The position numbers were made by a program, and so were the translations under genes. The notes under the pieces were generated by a model. It saw nothing but the letters and a program-made list of their open reading frames with translations. It had not been told where the DNA came from and made no database searches. Positions 59,915 to 64,000 of a DNA stretch of 64,000 bases are shown here, one piece after another. This DNA is from Rikenella sp031549665 (lineage in GTDB: Bacteria; Bacteroidota; Bacteroidia; Bacteroidales; Rikenellaceae): contig JAVBPJ010000010.1 in assembly GCA_031549665.1 (NCBI GenBank), positions 1-64,000 of the forward strand, read 5' to 3'. Each line of letters opens with the position of its first letter. Position 1 is the first letter of the stretch.

Positions 59915-61027
59915 CTATAGGTAAAAAGGCGCAAATTGGTATGGGAGTAACCCCTCAACCTTCGCAAGGTAGGTATTTCCGTTCAGATATAAAATAGTCA
60001 GTGCAAGTAGTACCAATATCGCTCCCATCAGGGGGCGTGACCGAGAAGTGACTAGTGTCATAGCAATCGAGGGGATTATTATGACCTCGGTAATGGAAAA
60101 GAAGGTGGCTAAACGACCGGCTACGATCGGAAAATCATGCCATACCATCAGCCAACATACTGACAGAATATAGGGTACAAAGAGTACACGGAAGTGCGGG
60201 ATTTTTTCGCGGAGTGTATTATAAAATCCCAGTCCTATCATTACAAAGAACAATTGTTTGAGTATGGTGGGATTGGTTAGTACTCCTCGCGAATCATCGC
60301 CGACCATCCACATGTAGTCTGAGATTCGCTTGAAGATCCCTCCGGTGGGCAGTGACAGGAGTATTTTCCCGAAAGGGGCGATATGTGCGATCAAAAAACA
60401 GGTTACCACTATGTAGATCCAGGTTTTGAGACTCCAGTTTAATTTGTATAGCGGGTAGATCAACAGGAATATCGCGCAGGCGAGGTGAAAAGTGGAGGCG
60501 AGGAATACAGCCAACAGAAATTTCCATAAGTTCTCCCGCTCGATATACTGTATGGAATATAGTAAGATCGCGGCTCCTATTCCTGCCCGTATTTGGGTCA
60601 TATCCCGTACGATGAACGTGTGGGTAAAGTAGAAGAGGGTGGCGAATATAAAGTACTTTGATGAATATTTCTTGTAACACAGAACGTTGATGCTCACGGT
60701 GATTATTGCCACAAGCAGAAAAACTATTGTAGGCGATGAACTGAATATGCTGGCCACGTATAGTAGTACGTTGAATCCGGGTTCGAATATGGCAGCCGAA
60801 GAGTTATAACGGTCTCGCAAGACCAACCCTTTTTGGACTATATCCCCAAAAGCATCTGCATAGGCCTGATAGTCCACAAAGTCGGGTTGATATCTGAGTC
60901 CGCAGAAGACGATCAGTACCGTTGCTATACCAAGCAGCCCCACTTTTCTTTGTGATGCGGCCACGGGGATCGTTTCCGTGAATGACAGCAAGGCTATCAA
61001 TATGAATACCAAGTAGAATGGGGCCAT
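59915..61027 (-). CDS. EpsG-family polysaccharide polymerase (Wzy-like)
   Basis: 370 residues with about ten membrane helices. Early CGLRYQPDFVDYQAYADAF and EPGFNVLLYVASIFSSSPTIVFL are the hallmark of EpsG proteins, and the ending has the periplasmic loop with Arg/Asp residues usual in Wzy polymerases. It would join repeat units in the periplasm in the Wzx/Wzy pathway. Between GT4 (9 bp) and GT32-like genes. Base composition is lower in GC than the core genes. Confidence 0.85.
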   Translation of the reverse strand: MAPFYLVFILIALLSFTETIPVAASQRKVGLLGIATVLIVFCGLRYQPDFVDYQAYADAFGDIVQKGLVLRDRYNSSAAIFEPGFNVLLYVASIFSSSPTIVFLLVAIITVSINVLCYKKYSSKYFIFATLFYFTHTFIVRDMTQIRAGIGAAILLYSIQYIERENLWKFLLAVFLASTFHLACAIFLLIYPLYKLNWSLKTWIYIVVTCFLIAHIAPFGKILLSLPTGGIFKRISDYMWMVGDDSRGVLTNPTILKQLFFVMIGLGFYNTLREKIPHFRVLFVPYILSVCWLMVWHDFPIVAGRLATFFSITEVIIIPSIAMTLVTSRSRPLMGAILVLLALTILYLNGNTYLAKVEGLLPYQFAPFYL

Positions 61028-61036
61028 ACAGCGTTC

Positions 61037-62191
61037 CTACTTTTTAATCAAGTGGGTAAATAGTTCGATCCATTGAGCCATGATGTGTTCTTGCGAGAAG
61101 TGCTGTTGCACTTTCTCGGCAGCTCGACGGCCCATTTCTTTCCGTCTGGTTGGGTTTTCGATCAAGGTCAGGATGGCTTCGGCGAGTTTTTCGGGCGATC
61201 CTTCCGGGGATACCAGCAATCCGTCTACTGTGTCGGTGATCACGTCGCGCGGACCGCACTTGCAAGTGAAGGCGGCGCCGGGCACTCCGTGGGCCATGGC
61301 TTCGATAAGGGTCATCGGAAGCCCCTCGTAGCGCGAGCTAAGCACATAGACCGAACTTTGCAGGTATTCACGATCGATATTGACCGAGGGGGGGTGTATG
61401 GTAATGACATTGTGTAGACCCAAACGGTCTATTTGCGCTTCGAGGATCTCCTTATCGGGTCCGTCGCCAAAGATGTCGAGGCGCCACTCAGGCTGTAGGT
61501 CGTGTACTATAGTCCATGTATCCAGCAATATGTCGAACCCTTTCTGGTAGGTAAGTCGCCCGGCGGCCAGTACACGCGTTGTGTCGAGCGTGGCAAGTCC
61601 AGTCGGGGCGTATGGACTTGGGTTGTATATCACGTGTATGTTGGGCAGTGGGGGCCAGGCGTGGCGGTCTTCGTGTGTCAATGCGACGAAGGCGTCGAGG
61701 CGTCGCACTGCTCTATCGTAGCTGCTGGTAAATATCCGGTCAACGATGCCCCAAAGACTGCGGCGTGATTCTTGCTCGCGATGGTGTTTTGAAAAGTGTA
61801 TCTCGCCCACCTTGCGGCTTCCGTCGCGCAGCCGTGTGAGGAACTGTATCTCGTGGCCAAACATCGACACTACGATGTCGAATCGTTCACGCTTCAGCAG
61901 CCTTCCGAGCCGCCGCTTGTGTTGTAGCAACTTGACCGCATAACCAAGGGTTTTTACGACGATATTCCGCCCGTTCGTCGAGCGGTAGTTCACCCCGAGA
62001 TCCATTTGCCTGATGAGGGGCGAAAGTTCGAAAAAAGGGGTACGCCCTTGTTGGTCGGTGGTCACCACGCTTACCTGGTAGCCTGCACGCTCAGCCAAGT
62101 AGTTGACCTTGAGTATCATCACGCGTTCCATTCCGGCCGGATAATAGGTCGATTGAATGAGATAGGCTATTCGTAGTGCTTGTTGTTTCAT
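61037..62191 (-). CDS. Glycosyltransferase family 4
   Basis: 384-residue GT-B retaining enzyme. The donor-binding half shows AAGRLTYQKGFDILLDTW, LDIFGDGPDKEILEAQ and the EX7E motif in YVLSSRYEGLPMTLIEAMAHGVP. N-terminus AYLIQSTYYPAGMERVM is the acceptor domain start. Third glycosyltransferase of the locus. Tight spacing (9 bp) to the polymerase gene. Confidence 0.92.
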   Translation of the reverse strand: MKQQALRIAYLIQSTYYPAGMERVMILKVNYLAERAGYQVSVVTTDQQGRTPFFELSPLIRQMDLGVNYRSTNGRNIVVKTLGYAVKLLQHKRRLGRLLKRERFDIVVSMFGHEIQFLTRLRDGSRKVGEIHFSKHHREQESRRSLWGIVDRIFTSSYDRAVRRLDAFVALTHEDRHAWPPLPNIHVIYNPSPYAPTGLATLDTTRVLAAGRLTYQKGFDILLDTWTIVHDLQPEWRLDIFGDGPDKEILEAQIDRLGLHNVITIHPPSVNIDREYLQSSVYVLSSRYEGLPMTLIEAMAHGVPGAAFTCKCGPRDVITDTVDGLLVSPEGSPEKLAEAILTLIENPTRRKEMGRRAAEKVQQHFSQEHIMAQWIELFTHLIKK

Positions 62192-62276
62192 GACACGAAG
62201 TTAGTTATATCACAAGGCTTGTCTATCGGGTGGTGTGTACGAGGGCTATTTTATCCTGTTGGTTTTTTGGGTTTTC

Positions 62277-63410
62277 TCAGAGGTTACAGAAAAATGTATC
62301 GAGTATTTCGATGTTTGGCGTCTCTTCTATTCCGGGGCTTGTGAGGTAGGAGTATATATAGTTGTTTCGCACGTCGGGGTTTATGCGTTGTGGATTGATG
62401 TTGCCAAGGTCACAGTGGTCGAGGTTGTATATTTTCAGTCCGAGTGTCTTTGCCAGTCGTTGCTGTGCTATGCGCATCGTGATTTGTCGGTTGTACGAGT
62501 CATTGGTGATCAGTGCCAGCGGCCTGTCGTTCATTATGGCGAACGCTACGGAGGCGGTGTTGTGCATAAAGACCGCAGCGGCATCTTTGACGAGTTGTGC
62601 CGAGCGGTATTTTATAATTTCACGCCCGGAACCGAAGGTCCCGGCAGCGTATTCGGCCTTGGGATGGGCAGCCACAACAACGTGCAGGTGGCATTGTTGC
62701 TCGAAGGTGTCAAAAAATCGGCGCAAGCTGGACTGATACTGCTCTACTCCGCCAGTTTGCTCACCTCGGTTGTGGTATTTTATGTCGGGGTGCAGGGGGT
62801 AAAATTCGTCGAGAAACAGGGCGTAGGGCTCTGTAATCAAGGGTGGATTCTTGTGGGTCTCGTTATACAGTTCCCAATCGGGATGGTTTATGTGTACATC
62901 GGTGTGAGGACCTTGGCCAGAGCGTATTAGGTAGTGGTAAAGTTTAAGGCCTGTCATTCGACGGTAGAGAGCCCAGATTATGACTTCAATCCTGGTGATC
63001 AGTGATTTTATGATTTTGGCAAATGTGGCGTGTCGCAACTTTTCGGCCAGTGTCAGGGTATTGGCAAGCGCCGCCGTGGCGTAGAGATCGATACGTACGC
63101 GTATCGTATTGTGTCTCTTCATCGTACGGAAGAAACGGTGAGATCTTATTCTGTCTCCAGGGACTTCACACGAGAATATGACCTGAGTGGTATCTTCCTG
63201 TTCAAGTACTTGGTGAAGTTCAGCGATAGTTCTGATATACCGCACATATTGGGCTTCGAGTGTGTCAGCGAGTTTTTTTCCTGGGTCGAAGTACTGTGAC
63301 ATATCCCAATACTCAATTTCAAAACCGAGATCGCGTAGTTCCTCAATCTTAAATATTGCAACCCGCCTGGGCGTTAGTGGCTCTATGTCTATGAATATCA
63401 GTTTCTTCAT
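62277..63410 (-). CDS. Polysaccharide-locus protein of unknown function
   Basis: 377 residues, not recognised. N-terminus KKLIFIDIEPLTPRRVAIFKIEELRDLGFEIEYWDM looks like the start of a Rossmann-type domain; C-terminal half has VVVAAHPKAEY, IIKYRSAQLVKDAAAVFMHNTASVAFAI and DRPLALITND, a layout reminiscent of GT-B enzymes of the polysialyl/CDP-glycerol transferase kind. It has no signal or membrane helix. The start codon overlaps the flippase stop by 4 bp. Possible glycosyltransferase; confidence in the gene is high, in function low. Confidence 0.75.
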   Translation of the reverse strand: MKKLIFIDIEPLTPRRVAIFKIEELRDLGFEIEYWDMSQYFDPGKKLADTLEAQYVRYIRTIAELHQVLEQEDTTQVIFSCEVPGDRIRSHRFFRTMKRHNTIRVRIDLYATAALANTLTLAEKLRHATFAKIIKSLITRIEVIIWALYRRMTGLKLYHYLIRSGQGPHTDVHINHPDWELYNETHKNPPLITEPYALFLDEFYPLHPDIKYHNRGEQTGGVEQYQSSLRRFFDTFEQQCHLHVVVAAHPKAEYAAGTFGSGREIIKYRSAQLVKDAAAVFMHNTASVAFAIMNDRPLALITNDSYNRQITMRIAQQRLAKTLGLKIYNLDHCDLGNINPQRINPDVRNNYIYSYLTSPGIEETPNIEILDTFFCNL

Positions 63411-64000
63411 TTGCGACGGTTGGGCAAGTAATTTTTAATGAATTCGGCGATTACGTGTCGTTCACTATAGAGCAGTACGAAGCAAGCCAGCGCAACGATG
63501 CCAAATTTAGTCGTTAAATTGAGCCATAAGTTCTCAATACGATTCACGAAGAACAAAGGTGCGTAGATGGGTACTGAGATTAGTATGATGCGCATGAACT
63601 TTCGTAGCGCTGTACCATGTACTTTGATTATCCAGCGATTAATGCCCCAGGCTATTGCTGTCATTATGATGTACGATACAGAGAATGAGATGGCGGCTCC
63701 AGTTTGTCCCCAGCGTGGTATGGTATAGAGATTCATCGCTATGTTAGCGGCACCGGCCACGAAGACCACCACGGATAAATAACCGGTTTTTATTGCATAA
63801 CCGAAGTTGCGCATGTATACGTAGGCCAGTTGGTAGAACATATACCCTACGACAAAAATCGGAATCAGATAGAATGAACCATAAAAATTGCGGTTGGCAA
63901 GTATCATACCTATGTTTTCACCGAAGGCGGCGATGACGAAAGCAACGATGATCGTTAGGCGGAATATGCGTAACTGATCCTTGTCGTGCTGGACATAATC
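63407..64000 (-). CDS. Wzx-type flippase, C-terminal part (cut by window edge)
   Basis: The frame is open to the right end of the window: 31 codons precede the first Met at 63907 without a stop, so the gene is cut off and not started there. The visible ~197 residues contain four to five membrane helices and GYMFYQLAYVYMRNFGYAIKTGYLS..., a pattern of O-antigen/polysaccharide flippases (PST/MATE superfamily). It moves undecaprenyl-linked units across the inner membrane. ATGA overlap with the next gene. Confidence 0.82.
   Translation of the reverse strand, partial: DYVQHDKDQLRIFRLTIIVAFVIAAFGENIGMILANRNFYGSFYLIPIFVVGYMFYQLAYVYMRNFGYAIKTGYLSVVVFVAGAANIAMNLYTIPRWGQTGAAISFSVSYIIMTAIAWGINRWIIKVHGTALRKFMRIILISVPIYAPLFFVNRIENLWLNLTTKFGIVALACFVLLYSERHVIAEFIKNYLPNRRK

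Overview
The window looks like chromosomal DNA of a GC-rich member of the Bacteroidales, probably related to Alistipes/Rikenellaceae (tentative). Three things point there. Many genes are preceded by the Bacteroidetes -7 promoter box TAnnTTTG. There is a Mfa/FimA-type (type V) fimbrial operon with DUF3575 and DUF3868 proteins. The envelope gene content is also typical (SecDF fusion, DUF4296, PorT-like barrel, Ser-type sulfatase, EpsG-type capsule locus).

Layout. 1-6.9 kb: housekeeping genes (pgk, murF, a mannose-1-phosphate guanylyltransferase, ychF) and an mlaE-mlaF lipid-transport pair. 7.2-22.7 kb, all on the minus strand: DUF3575 protein, DUF3868/OmpA protein, three tandem fimbrillin lipoproteins and a Mfa2/FimB-type anchor. 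These run with only a 13 bp gap into a compact cluster: GT2-GNAT fusion, WecE-like sugar aminotransferase, large polytopic membrane protein, stand-alone acyl carrier protein, KASIII and a FabG-like reductase. A sulfatase follows. Together the cluster could make an N-acylated 4-amino-sugar with a short 3-hydroxyacyl group and attach it at the cell surface, perhaps to the fimbriae or LPS. I regard this as the most interesting system in the window.

22.8-30 kb: a tightly packed seven-gene minus-strand operon (Ig-like lipoprotein, barrel protein, rbfA, LolC/E-type permease, DUF4296 lipoprotein, amidohydrolase, radical SAM protein). 30-43 kb: rnhA, GH20 hexosaminidase, dCMP deaminase, class I fumarase, MscS channel, secDF, lolD-like ATPase, U32 protein, rRNA methyltransferase. 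43.0-44.8 kb: a gene-free interval next to dnaA with inverted and direct repeats, covarying hairpins and a well-structured candidate small RNA with its own promoter and terminator. 44.8-54.9 kb: dnaA, then phosphoglucomutase, MBL hydrolase, SDR, bcp, recA, rel/spoT, a small membrane protein and a HIT protein.

54.9-64 kb is visibly more AT-rich. It holds an XRE-type regulator with four copies of TTACAANNGTAA in and around it, and the 3' end of a surface-polysaccharide locus read leftwards (Wzx flippase cut by the window edge, an unknown protein, GT4, EpsG-type polymerase, GT32-like, GT2, CapD-like dehydratase). No tRNA, rRNA, CRISPR array or transposase was recognised. Statements about families come from reading the protein sequences by eye; no database search was possible.
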